The notes under the pieces: model-generated
Told to the model about the DNA's origin: nothing
Database searches by the model: none
What the model saw: the letters and a program-made list of their open reading frames with translations, nothing else
NCBI RefSeq assembly: GCF_040183065.1
Contig: NC_091127.1
Location: 105,198,834-105,262,833, forward strand
Direction of reading: 5' to 3'
DNA: 64,000 nt
DNA from: Periplaneta americana
Lineage: Eukaryota > Arthropoda > Insecta > Blattodea > Blattidae
Shown: piece after piece, positions 33,026-44,003 of the stretch
Numbering within the stretch: position 1 is the first letter of the stretch
Layout: each line of letters begins with the position of its first letter
Made by a program: the position numbers and the translations under genes

Positions 33026-33344
33026 TAGTATTGAAAATAGCCGTTTGGAAAAGAGGGAAATACTGCGTTTCAGAAATGCGGCATTCAGACTGAAAACCAT
33101 GCGAACCTAACGTCTTTGGGAAAAGATGGAAACATGAAGTTTCGAAAATGCGATATTCGGAATAAACTCATCGAAAATAGACATTCGAACTCAAGACCAA
33201 ACGGAAATAACATCTTTCGAACATACAGATTTTCGGAAATACGACCGGGAAGTATTTCCCAAAACTAATTAGCGTATGGGGGGTTACTTGGGAATTGACC
33301 GTTAGTCTACATAAAAATGCAACCTCTTCTTTGTTCTCCTAGTA
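33026..33344. other. No recognised gene
   Basis: The block has loose recurrence of TCGAAAAT/TTCGGAAATA-like words (33040-33250), perhaps an ancient degenerate repeat. Nothing coding. Confidence 0.4.
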
Positions 33345-34190
33345 TTCCCACAGTTCTCCTTCTATTCCCCTTGTTCTCCTTGTCTTAGCTTGATCTCACA
33401 GTGTTCTCCTTGTTCTCATTGTCTTTCACTCTTCCTACTTGTATTTCCCCTGTGCTTCTTGTTTCCCTTTGTACTCCTTGTGTTCCCCTTGATCTTCTTA
33501 TATCTCCTTGTTCTCCTTATAATCCCCTTGTCCTCCTTATATTTCCCTTGTTCTCCTCATATTCCCCCTTGTTCTCTCCCTCATGTTCTCTTCATATCTC
33601 ATTGTTCTCCTTATATTCCCATTTTATATTCCACTTGGTCTTTTAATATTCCCCTTGTTCTTCTTATATCTCCTTGTTCTCCTTATAATCCCCTTGTCCT
33701 CCTTATATTTCCTTTGTTCTCCTCATATTCCCCCTTGTTCTCCTCACATCCCATTGTTCTCCTTATAATCCCCTTGTCCTTATATTTCCCTTGTTCTCCT
33801 CATATTCCCCCTTGTTCTCTTCATATCTCATTGTTCTCCTTATATTCCCCTTTTATATTCCACTTGGTCTTTTAATATTCCCCTTATTCTTCTTATATCT
33901 CCTTGTTCTCCTTATAATCCCCTTGTCCTCCTTATATTTCCCTAGTTCTCCTCATATTCCCCCTTGTTCTCCTCATATTCCCCCACGTTCTCCTCACATC
34001 CCATTGTTCTCCTTATATTTCCCTTGCTCTTATATTCCACTTGGTCTTCTTATATTCCCCTTGTTCTTCTTATATCTCCTTGTTCTCCTTATAACCCCTT
34101 TGTCCTCATATTTCTCTTGTTATCCTTATATTCCCCCATGTTCTCCTCATAGCTCATTGTTCTCCTTATATTCCCCTTTTATATTCCACT
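33345..34190 (+). repeat. Pyrimidine-rich minisatellite
   Basis: Degenerate units of the form CTTGTTCTCCTTATATTCCC, 18-24 bp long, recur for about 850 bp. Larger blocks also repeat: the segment around 33560-33680 reappears near 33800-33920 almost unchanged, showing higher-order duplication. The long Ser/Pro/Leu frames on plus (161 codons twice) are by-products of the repeat. Confidence 0.92.
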
Positions 34191-36222
34191 TGGTCTACAT
34201 AAAGATATGCAGCATAGTAAAATTATGGACCTGTCGACAGGTGATCGCACCCACACGTAGTTCTAGGTTAAGATAGGCAGCATAGTAAAGTCATACATCT
34301 GTCGACTTTTTGCCTTCCCAAACAGATCATGCTTTGTAATATAATATGAATACAGTACAGAAAATGTACTACACAATACAAAATACAAAAATTTTAATAG
34401 AAAAAATATGCAATAAAAGAACTTTCGGGGAATAAGTTTTGAGCGATATGCATTATACAAATATAAACAGCTGTTTAATAAAATTGTGTTTCTACTTCTC
34501 CGAAGAGTAGAAACTTAGTTAGACTTGATTAGAAATTTCTAAAACATAGATTTGGTAAGTAGATTTACAGGACTATGTTAATGAGACAAAGAACGGAATA
34601 GAAATACGCAACAGTTATAGTGTAACAATGATGTGAATATTGTCTACAGAATATAAAAACGGTATTTGATTCAGTGCGGTCGCGTAAAAAAAAAGACTAC
34701 CCAAACAAGTAATAGAATGGAATCTCCCAGAGAGACGAACTAAAGAGATTTCACTAGCTGAACTGAGTCGATGGAAAATCAAGGACTGGGTGTGAAGCAG
34801 GGGCAGAAAAGAGACGGTCTGCTCTGCGATCGAAATCCTGAGGACGGACACAATAATTTCATCCGAACGGTTTCAAGGTAAAGAAGATATCAGCACTGAT
34901 CGGCAGTGTTCCTGATCACGACGGTAGAACGATACTTCATTGCCAGCCCATTCGATTCTCTGAAGTATTAGCAATGATCTGGTTACAGCATCAAGTTATG
35001 AAGTGAATGAAATCACTTGTACTAGGTGTACGACGGGGAGCTGCATATCTCTTGACCGAGACTGTACGCTCAGGCTTTTACTGCAAATTAAAATCAATAC
35101 CCATAAACAGTCCGGTTACACTCACAACCACATCTTCCCTCTCCTTCTCTCTCTATCTGTCTTTGTTTCCCTCTTCCCTTCCCCACACCGTACAACATCA
35201 AAAAGAACAGCGGGAAAACATAGTGTTTAACAAAAGGTTTAATAATAAATACAGAAGAACTCGGAGCACATGTGCAGTGCTTAATAATAGGTGCAAGTTC
35301 ATCTCTTTATGAGTTTTGCTATGGAAAGAGTACTAGTGATTTAAGGGGATTAATGATACTACACTTGATAACATATACGCTTATTATCCATGTATTTTCT
35401 AACACTTTCGTTAAACATAAACAAGGTAGACGCATTCATATCACGAAATAAAATAAAATTTAATGTTACTTTTAAATTGTTTGTTATTTTCTTATATGAC
35501 AGTTTTTTCCCCATCCATTGCATACATCACTAACTAGGAACATATTACACTAATTAGACTTCAGATGTATACAAACAATAATTTCTTCCTGTGACACATG
35601 AAGAGGATCATTTCAATACGTGTTATGTTCCCGAATTCTAATTTTAGAGGGAATAATGAAAACCGTTCTCTCCTAAAGTGTTTGGAATATGTAGAAAAAT
35701 GAACTGCCACCGTGTTATCATAGATATTTATAACTAATACTAATTAAATCTGACATGTTTTCCTATCACAATGAGGAGCAATTTGACTTTTAATTTGTTA
35801 ATTAATACGTTTTGAAAGGACACAATGAATTTACTTTTGATCCAACACTTTTTGTTTCTTACACAATGCCGTTTAATTTATTTACCTTTTTCACAGAGAT
35901 GTCATTTATTACTTGTTATAAACTAACACAAATGTTTATTTGAGATTAAATATTTCTTATCAACGAAATACTGTATCATATATTATATATTGACAAAATT
36001 GAAATTATATTGTTTTTGATTACCCTTTAATCTAAAATTAAAACCCTTGTGTATATAATTATGAAAATACAATCTTTTAGAGTCTTTCAAAACCTGATTC
36101 TTCATGAAAATGTTCACCATGTTCATTATTTTCAGTAGAAGATTCTGTATCAATACTTAGAGCAGAAACATAGAACCCCAATTCATCCAGTTCTTCCTAG
36201 CTATCTCCAATAGTAATATACG
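34191..36222. other. No recognised gene; one short tandem duplication
   Basis: GCAGCATAGTAAA at 34208-34220 and 34279-34291, each followed by a CTGTCGAC site, marks a 71-bp duplication. The remainder is AT-rich with short frames (34615-34851 minus, 35003-35312 plus) that I do not recognise. Confidence 0.45.
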
Positions 36223-36341
36223 TTACAAGAGCGGTGTGTTGACGTTTTCATGGTCGAGAAAAAGATTGAAAAAGCGAAACGTAGTTGAGCTTTTTTAATT
36301 TCCGAGAACATGAAAACAAACATACCGCTCGTGTATCGTAC
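36223..36341. repeat. Near-palindromic foldback element (~120 bp)
   Basis: Arms of about 50 bp pair: GAGCGGTGTGTTGACGTTTT with CATG on the left, and GAGCGGTATGTTTGTTTTCATG read inward from the right. Both continue into AAAAAGC. A related half-copy is at about 39941-40000 (AAGCGGTATAAG...GAAAAAGCGAAACG). It may be a very small inverted-repeat transposon. Confidence 0.65.
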
Positions 36342-37023
36342 ATTATTTTGTGCGAAGATCGTTTATTACATACCTGAAAGACGAATTTCTAATTAGTTGC
36401 AATGAAATCTCCATGTTGGTTTCTGTTTAATGACGGCAACTTCGAAACACTTAATATCTTTCTTCAACATTGTTGCTATAAAATGTTTTCTGTGTTTACT
36501 ATACTCCAGCAGGCCGTGATATAAGTCTGTCTTTTTTTTCCCCCAGTCTATAAATGCGAACTTAAAACAAACGGTAAGGTTATGTAATGATTTATTTTTC
36601 ATTTTAATATTTTAACAATATTATTTATATAACATATTGCAGTAATAACATCCGCATCTGGAATTTTGTTGATTTTTTCACGGCTTCCTTAATGTTACTT
36701 GTATCAGGAATGCAATAAGTTTCGTGGAGTAGTAGACTTTCCTTAATTTTTGCAAAAATTTAAAAACAATAATTAACATTGCAATTTAGGTGAAATTGCA
36801 GTGGTAAGTTTCCAATTTATAATAATTACTATGTTAAACGTCTCTAAAAATAATATGTTAAAAGCCTAAAGCAGTAAAATGAATGTCGCGCTTAAGCGGT
36901 AAGAAGAGGGAAATTGTTATGTGTGTTACGTTGGGAATACTGAATGTGGTATTTCATACTTATCGCGTATTGGTTCTGTGCGGAAAACAAGCAAATACGC
37001 ACGATCTCGCACAAATCTCGTTT
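36342..37023. other. No recognised gene
   Basis: A 69-codon minus frame (36393-36602) is lysine- and aromatic-rich without known relatives. AT-rich surroundings. Confidence 0.4.
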
Positions 37024-37710
37024 TCAGCAAAGTATACTCACATCATTCTTCTTAGCATCAGTAAGAGGTCTAGGAGTTTCTTTTATTTGTGGCTCTGTTA
37101 TTCTTCTTACTCCTCGTTTTTTAATACGGGTGTCTACTTTGGAAGGATTGTCACATCTAAATGTGGTTCCATTTTCAAAGTAACTTCTGATTTTTCCATT
37201 TTTGTAGATCCTTTTCAACATAACTTTTTTCATGTCCTTGATTCCGTCCACCTTTTTGTACTGTGAAGCCAGAAATTTGTAATCTCGAATTGCCCAATTT
37301 TCTCCTAGAGTTTTAACGGAACTCACTGTTTCAGAAACGGTCATATAATCATTAGTGGTAATTATCTCGGCTCTCTTGCGCAACGTTTTCTCTACGACTC
37401 CGAAAAGTCTATCAGCCGGTAAAAATGAATGACCCCGCACTGGAAAATGCATTACAACTTCGGAAATGTGTGGGTGTGCTTTGCTTTGGAGCCAGAAACA
37501 AAGAGTGTGTACTACGTGCATGTTTTTGTTCTGCCCACTGCATCCGTCACAGAAAAGTCTAAAGCAAGTAACATCCTGCTCAAAAAGTTGAGTTCTACGA
37601 GAAATGACTACTTCTGATACCACTTCATTTGCCCCTCTTCCAGACTGAATCTCGTTCCATATGTAGAATGTTGGGGACTTTGTGAGAATGTCATATCGTC
37701 AAGTGAGATG
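37024..37710 (-). pseudogene. DUF7869-like transposase domain, largely open (199 codons)
   Basis: The Met-started frame is 37623-37024, and the family similarity continues upstream in frame (FYIWNEIQSGRGANEVVSEV). Key blocks are CDGCSGQNKNMHVV (residues 25-38) and FPVRGHSFLPADRLFG (60-75). These match the pattern [SC]-D-[GA]-C-x-G-Q-N-K-N ... F-[PL]-[IV]-R-G-H-S-F-[LM]-x-x-D of a widespread uncharacterised arthropod family that I believe is DUF7869. The Asp in DGC (26) and the Asp after FLPA (71) are candidate catalytic residues of an RNase H-like fold; that is inference. The C-terminal part (VMLKRIYKNGKIRSYF) is basic. No stop interrupts it, but the N-terminal half of the family protein is not visible. 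A related relic is at 58.6-59.7 kb. Confidence 0.65.
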
Positions 37711-38030
37711 TACTACCTGATAATAGATCTATCAGTCAGAACCTCAATCAGAGGTAATTTTAACACCAAATTGGAATTAAAATAAGATTTGCAGCATTCA
37801 CAATATTTTAGAACGAATTTAAGACTTTCCAAACGAGTGAGAATATCATTAGTTTATTGCAAATTGTATCCTACTTACATTACATAGTACATTCTCTTAT
37901 ATTAATATTCCATTTTATTTATTGATCATTACGTGTTGCAGTATTTTGTATTTTATACACTGTTATTATAGTCTATATTTAATTACATTTTATCCTGTAT
38001 TCTATAAGTTTTTGTTTTTATACTGCCTAT
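37711..38030. other. No recognised gene
   Basis: AT-rich spacer between the transposase-like frame and an RTE copy; nothing supported. Confidence 0.4.
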
Positions 38031-38665
38031 TAGGTTAGAGGGTATATAAAAATTGGAGATTTATCTTTCGAAGAGGTGGAAAAATTCAAATATCCGGAGC
38101 AACAGTAACACATATAAATGACACTCGGGAGGAAATTAAACGCAGAATAAATATGGGAAATACCTATTATTATTCGGTTGAGAAGCTTCTGTCATCTAAT
38201 CTGAAAGTTAGAATTTATAAAACAGTTAGATTACCGGTTGTTCTGTATGGTTGTGAAACTTTGACTCTCACTTTGAGAGGGGGAACAGAGATTAAGAGTG
38301 TTTGAGAATAAGGTGCTTAGGAAAATATTTGGGGCTAAGAGGGATGAAGTTATAGGAGAATGGAGAAAGTTAGACAATGCAGTCCTGCATGCATTGTATT
38401 CTTTACCTGACATAATTAGGAACATTAAATCCAGATGTTTGAGATGGGCAGGGCATGTAGTTGGGAGGCCGGAGGGAAAAATACCTTTGGGGGGGCCGAA
38501 ACGTAGATAGGAGGATAATATTAAAATGGATTTGAGGGAGGTGGGATATGATGATAGAGAGTGGATTAATCTTGCACAGGATAGGGACCGATGGTGGGCT
38601 TATGTGAGGGCGGCAGTGAACTTGCGGGTTCCTTAAAGCCATTTGTAAGTAAGTAAGTTCAGAGG
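38031..38665 (+). mobile_element. RTE-type LINE, 5'-truncated 3' end
   Basis: It begins with the GDLSFEEVEKFKY-coding region (IYKIGD/FEEVEKFKYPEQQ, about 38055) and continues NDTREEIKRRINMGNTYYYS. RVFENKVLRKIFGAKRDEVI and WRKLDNAVLHALYSLPDIIR follow, then CCTTAAAGCCATTTGTAAGTAAG. GTTAGAGGG before and GTTCAGAGGG after may be an imperfect duplication. Short deletions and frame shifts disable it. Confidence 0.82.
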
Positions 38666-38769
38666 GAGATTAAAGGTCCTATCTTTGCAGATAATCGGCA
38701 TTAGTAGCAGTAGGAATGTTGCCGCTTTTATCCCAATTAATGCCCTTCCTACTTCATTCCCAGAGGCAA

Positions 38770-38897
38770 GGTCCAAACGAAAAGGTCCAAATATATAAAA
38801 GGTCCATACAAGAAAATACAGATACGCATTAGTCAATTATATTTAGTCCATAAACAAAAAGTCCAAATTTAAAATGTCCAGGAGACAAAAAAGTCCA
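38770..38897. repeat. Cluster of GTCCA iterons
   Basis: The hexamer RGTCCA or a one-base variant (TGTCCA) starts at 38770, 38784, 38801, 38845, 38860, 38875 and 38892, with a degenerate AGTCAA at 38831. Spacing is 14-17 bp, all in one orientation and embedded in A-rich DNA. It could be a decayed minisatellite or a set of protein-binding sites. Confidence 0.7.
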
Positions 38898-39053
38898 AAA
38901 GGCAAAATGGGTCATTCTACAAAAATGTTTATTTATAAAGCGGCAAATGTCTTCGGTCCTATGTTCATAGACATCTATGACGTAGTGCAGAGGGCGGCCA
39001 CTACAAGAGTTGGAACTCAATCAGAGACAATTCTGTCCGACGCCGGGGTTGTA

Positions 39054-39125
39054 TCCGGTGTGGCTTAGTGGATAAAGCATCAGCACGTAGAGCTGAAAAC
39101 CCGGGTTCAAATCCCGGCGCCGGAG
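39054..39125 (+). tRNA. tRNA-like cloverleaf (GUA anticodon position), probably a SINE head
   Basis: All stems pair: acceptor TCCGGTG with CGCCGGA, D stem GCTT with AAGC, anticodon stem TCAGC with GCTGA, T stem CCGGG with CCCGG and loop TTCAAAT. The anticodon loop is ACGTAGA, giving GTA (Tyr) but with C instead of the invariant T at position 33, and no intron, although animal tRNA-Tyr genes usually have one. The A and B boxes are good, so pol III transcription is likely. The C33 and the following AGAATTTTTCTCCGTTCC suggest a tRNA-derived SINE rather than a working tRNA gene. Confidence 0.55.
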
Positions 39126-40464
39126 AGAATTTTTCTCCGTTCCATTACTCTCTCATCGTATGGTGACGCAGAATATCTGCATGGAAATATCATTAGTACT
39201 TCGATACATTGAAATACAGTAATATTGTAATTTTAAGTCATTTTTTCTATTATTCCTTTACTGTTTACATTTATTTCTAAATCTTTTGTATTGCCCCTAC
39301 TATTATATACAGTATTGCTCTTCAAGAATTTTGTTATTCGTTAGTTGTAAGTAATTACTTAAGTTATATTTTAATTATTGTAATTGTTCCTGAATCATGT
39401 ATGTAACTTGTAACCGTAAATCATTGCTTGTAATATCCTTTTATTACTCTTAACTGTTTCATTGTTTATGAATTAAGTATTAATTTGAAACTGAAAGTCA
39501 AACTTTGTTTTATCAATCTACTATTGATTATCTTTTTAAAATCATGTATTTATTTTGAAACGGTTAGACATTCTTGTAGCTATATCTTTTGCATTGATTA
39601 TTCCTCAAACATCTCACTAATCTTTAACAGTAGTCATTCTTTCACTAATGCGCATGCTTCTACATAATTCATGTGAATTGTAACTGTGACCACTATTTTG
39701 TATTATCACTTTACTATTGTTTATTGGTTATAAAATATGTATTTTGATGCCAACTATAACCCTTATATCTCAGTGTGAAATAGGGTTTATTACATTACAT
39801 AATAAAAAATGAGTGAAAGATGTCATGGATTGCATTACTACTGTATTAATGTGAGTTAAAAGAAAACAAATTGACTAGAGCATTAATTCGAGAGTTGTGA
39901 TACGGTGTCACGGAGCAATGAGGATCGGAGTGCGCGCAAGAAGCGGTATAAGTAGCAATGATTTTCAAGTCAGTATATTTCGAGAACGAGGAAAAAGCGA
40001 AACGAATGACTATTACCCCGTTTCTTAACGAACGAAAATTAGCTTAAATATGCATTTTTCATTAAATTCAAGCTACACGACCTGAGATGATTCTTAAACC
40101 TATGAGATTCAAATTTAAAAAGTTAGAAAACAATCGACACTTGCTAAAGGCGCACACTGATTATTGCAGCTAAAAGTGCTGCGAACATTATAGTTATGGA
40201 TAATGCGCTTTATAACAAACAAGACAACAGACCTCCAACATGAATCTGATTAAAAATGGTGTGCATCAGTGGCTTACTGACAGTGATGTAGCTTTCGACC
40301 CACCGACGTTTTCACAGCATATCTGATTGCAGGAGTTGAACAAGCAGATTTTGTAATTTAATGTGTTTACTAATTTGCGTTTAAATCTTATATCAGTATG
40401 TTTTAAAGTTCGGAGCGAAGTTATATTAATCACATTTATTAGTAATAATAAAAATAATGGCGAT
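39126..40464. other. No recognised gene
   Basis: Very AT-rich. A half-copy related to the foldback element at 36.2 kb lies at about 39941-40000. No coding or RNA features beyond that. Confidence 0.45.
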
Positions 40465-40520
<56 letters not shown>

Positions 40521-41959
40521 AGTGAAACCTGTCTAGTTGGACACCTCTATTTCCTGGACACTTCGCTATGTTGGACGGTTTTGATTGGAACGGGCGAAAA
40601 TCCTATAGCCTAATATTACATGTCCACAATACTCTGTATCTTGGACAGTACAGCACATTGTCTTCTGATTAGTACCTGCTGAAGTATTGAATTCTGGTCA
40701 GTGTATTGAAAGTGGGATGAGAGGGTCAGTTCCTCCAGTGTTTTGAAAGTGGAGTGAGGTTAAATGACGGGTTTTTGCTATAACTGTACAGCAGGGATGA
40801 GACGATATTAGCTCCCAATCATGGTAGAAGAGCTCGACCTCGATCACGAGCGCATAGCGCATCCAATACGTAGCGTCGTAAAGTAGACAACAGGGATGTA
40901 CATGCACATGCAGCGAATAAAGGCAGCAATTATTACAATAACTTGCGTTACTAAATTTTTGGCTATGTAATAGGACTAATTACTAAGATATTTAATATAC
41001 ATGTACATTATATAAACAAATCGCAAAGGGAAGAGATTTTTAGGAACGAAAAGAGAAGTAGGAAAAGTTAATTGTATGTAAACCATTTTATTGTTAAAAG
41101 CAATTATTTATTATGTAAATACTTCACTTCATTGCTTAGGAGAAACTAATAGAGTCTACCTGCTCGACGTGTGTGATCTCTAAGTACTTTTGAGTATTTG
41201 TTGAAAAAATAATAATGGCAATATTGATTGAAATAGAGCATATTGATCGTGTGAACGTGAAAATGTAGTCCTTACTCTCCAGTCGTGATTATCTAATGAG
41301 TTTTCTTAGAGTGATTTGTGAGATGCATGTAACACGAAAAAACAAATTGATTAAATTAAGATATTGAGAGCATCGTAATTTTTGGGGTCAATCATTTAAG
41401 GGGGTATGTATGACTTTTAAAACTTCCACAATTTCCTCCAAAATTTGTGAAATTAAAACTGTAGAAACAGATCTATAATATCATCTGTACAAAATTTGGT
41501 GCAATTAGGTCTAATAGTTTTGAAATTATATTTTAAAGTATATTTTATATTGACGTTACTAAAAAAGCTTCTTGCATCAAAGTTTTCAAAATGTTTAGTT
41601 CATATTTGCTCAAAGTCCTGAAAATAGTTGTTGGAATAAAAGTGAATTAGCATTTTGAGCTTAGTAATAGTATAAATTAAAGTGCAATCAAAGATAAAAT
41701 ATTATTTCTAAATTAAAGAAACACGTAGTCTAATAAAAGTACATATCCAGAAATAAGCAACAAATAAAACATCAACAATACATTTAAAATAAAGAAATAA
41801 AAGGAATCTAGATGCAATCTACTGACCCAAATGTAAATTAATTTACCTTCGATGTCAATTCCGAAATGAATTTATTTCTCTCGTCTCCTGAATAATGCCT
41901 ATATATATATATTTGTTTCATGTTGCGTCTGATAATGCCGTTTTATGTTGCTTTTTTTT

Positions 41960-42122
41960 TGCAAATGATATTTTTTTTACACAACAAACACTGACTTCAT
42001 CACCATGTTCGAAGCATAAATATTGCATCTTCCACTCTTCCTTGAAAGCTTTAAGCGCTTCCGTTCCGTCATGATGCGCTGTGTTCTAAGATCTATACAT
42101 CCTTTAGCAATGTTTACAGGTA
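41960..42122 (-). pseudogene. SPIN-DOC/BED-type zinc-finger start of a hAT-like protein
   Basis: In one minus frame the sequence reads EALKAFKEEWKMQYLCFEHG then DEVSVCCVKK. This resembles the opening F-x-x-E-W-x-x-x-Y-x-C-x-x-x-x-x-x-x-x-C-x-x-C of the zinc finger found in many hAT-derived proteins (GTF2I-repeat and ZBED-like). Only about 30 codons remain, cut by the IS630-like element's left end at 42123. Confidence 0.5.
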
Positions 42123-43250
42123 CTACGCGACCAAGGCGGGAACCGTTTTGTTTGATGGCGCTGCGATTCGCTTCACAACACAGGCCATGTTGTAAAGTCC
42201 GCATCAGATTCAAAATGAAGCACATGCCGAACTGCGCTCTGGTTTCATTATTATTAACACATTTTGTATGTTATATGTTTGTATATATATAGTTAACTTT
42301 ATTGTTTAGTTTTATTTTATCATTTATGCTTACACACATAGGAATCTATTCAGAAAGCACACCACAACATCGGTGTTCGTAAAGGAGGAAACATGAATCG
42401 AAAGTAACGTAAACTAAAGTAAGGTACCGTATTTTATACAATATGCATTTGATATACATTTTAAAGTGGCCGGACTCCGGACATCATAAATATGAGGAAA
42501 GCACCCTATATAAAACCATCACTACACCAGCATGGGCTACTGTAAGTCGTTGACCTGCACTGCTATTTGTATAAACTACTGACACGTTTACGTCTTGCCA
42601 ACATTTGTGGATAGTGTAATGGGTATGGAACCATATTTCGTCCAGGTAAATAACGGGCTACTATATCAGAGGGTTCTATTAGATATTTTCTTTTATCTTT
42701 ACATTTTTTAATGCAAACCCCATGGATAGTATGAGTTTTCGTAAAGTTTCCTTGCACCCTTTAAAACCTATCTGTCTCTTACAAACTTTATGGAACTTTC
42801 CTAATGTTGGAAGTTCTTTATAGAGACTATAATATTTATGAACTTCTCTTCTTATGATACATTTGTCCATGTCGTCTAATTCATCCTTATTTGCAGGAGG
42901 TCGTCTAACTTTGTTTGGTGTCGATATTTCTACACTTTAGTCCTCACATTCTTTACCTTCCTTTCTAATCCTACTAATTGTTTCCTCATTTAACTTCATA
43001 ATAGCTGCAGCACGCTCTGTTGTCTTCGACAGAGGCAGGAATAAACCCGTTGTCTTTTATTCATGACAAAACTTTATGGCATTATAAATAATGCTCCGCG
43101 CTTGGCTACGAAACACACGTCTTCCTACAAGCGGCATTGCGACCAGATTGAAACGCTAGGCATTGGAGTGACGACACTCCAGCAGTAAACATACGCAGCG
43201 AGCACGGAGTTCCTCATTCTGCCACGACAGGTCCTGCCTTGGTCGCGTAG
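42123..43250 (-). mobile_element. IS630/Tc1-like transposon, internally deleted
   Basis: Ends CTACGCGACCAAGGCGGGA and, from the right, CTACGCGACCAAGGCAGGA are flanked by TA (42121-42122, 43251-43252). The minus strand carries the transposase N-terminal region: LNEETISRIRKEGKE, PTLGKFHKVCKRQIGFKGC, ETLRKLILSMGF, KKCKDKRKYLIEPSDIVARY. This is the double helix-turn-helix part of the lineage whose catalytic part is seen at 25.4 kb. The frame shifts once (42757/42870 frames) and stops before the first catalytic block, so it is a deletion derivative. Confidence 0.8.
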
Positions 43251-43455
43251 TAAAAGAGCTCCGCGCGCGCGCAGCGGGCATAAAAGAGTTCTCGCTCGCA
43301 ATTATTAATCATCATCGCAAGACTGGTGTACAGCCTTTAAGCTTTATTTTGTTTTTCCCTTTACATTACTTTTACTTTTTAGTGGTGAGCTGTGTGTGAA
43401 ACCATTGTAGTCTTATTGCAAATGTGAGCATGAAGTTTTACGTAATTTTATCAGT

Positions 43456-43625
43456 ATGAGTAAACGTAAGTTGGTGGAGCTATCTATCGAAAAGAGAAAG
43501 AAATCCTTGACCGTTTGTCTAATGGGTAAGTTACAGGAAAATTGCACAGGAATTTGACATTTCAAAATCAACAGTATCAAACATAAACAATAGAAAAGCA
43601 TGGATGACAGCTGATATTTTTGGTT
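43456..43625 (+). pseudogene. pogo-type (CENP-B N) helix-turn-helix start
   Basis: The frame MSKRKLVELSIEKRK begins at 43456. After a one-base shift the sequence continues YRKIAQEFDISKSTVSNINN with RKAWMTADI. K-R-K-x-L-[ST]-[IL]-x-x-K, then I-A-x-x-[FY]-[GD]-I-S-x-S-T-V-S-x-I is the DNA-binding opening of pogo transposases and CENP-B. The catalytic domain is missing; only 300 bp separate it from the right terminus. Confidence 0.72.
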
Positions 43626-43920
43626 GATAATGCAACAAGTCATGTTAATCTTAATCTGTCGAATGTCACTGTCAGTTTCTCCCACCCAACTTAACCAGTG
43701 AGGTACAGCCACTAGACAAAGGAATCATAGAGTCTGTTAAACTTTTGTATAGAAAACAATACAGTGCTGTAATTATTAAAATGTAAATAGGCATAGTTAA
43801 TGTCATATTTTATCAATGTAGGCCTATGTGTGATGTCGTAAAAGTTTCCTTCTACGTTGAACACCTTTCTAAGTTGGATAAATTTTACTGGGACCATAGG
43901 TGTCCAACCTAGACAGGTTT

Positions 43921-43943
43921 TAATAATAATAATAATAATAATA

Positions 43944-44000
<57 letters not shown>

Positions 44001-44003
44001 TGA
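43921..44003. repeat. (TAA)n / (TTA)n inverted microsatellite
   Basis: About nine TAA units (43921-43947) are followed by AG and then about eighteen ATT units (43950-44000). The two runs can fold into one AT-only hairpin. Confidence 0.92.

Larger units (their letters stand above)
40465..43920 (+). mobile_element. pogo/Tigger element in a (TAA)n tract, with nested elements
   Basis: The left end CAGTGAAACCTGTCTAGTTG with GACACCTCT (40520) and later TTGGACGGTTTTGATTGG is the pogo/Tigger terminal type. The right end read inward gives AAACCTGTCTAGGTTGGACA with CCT. Its outer CAGTG has been replaced by TAA repeats (43921 on). A (TAA)n run (40465-40519) also borders the left end, so it landed at a TA in a microsatellite. 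A pogo helix-turn-helix start (43456) survives. An IS630-like element and a BED-finger scrap occupy the middle. Confidence 0.72.

Noticed and set aside
33390..34276. 161-codon Pro/Ser/Leu frames that look like a low-complexity protein
   Set aside because: They follow a minisatellite unit in several frames at once, with no start context or conserved domain.
41977..42292. 89-codon plus and 82-codon minus frames across the left end of the IS630-like element
   Set aside because: They cross a transposon boundary. The real signal is the short BED-like scrap in another minus frame.
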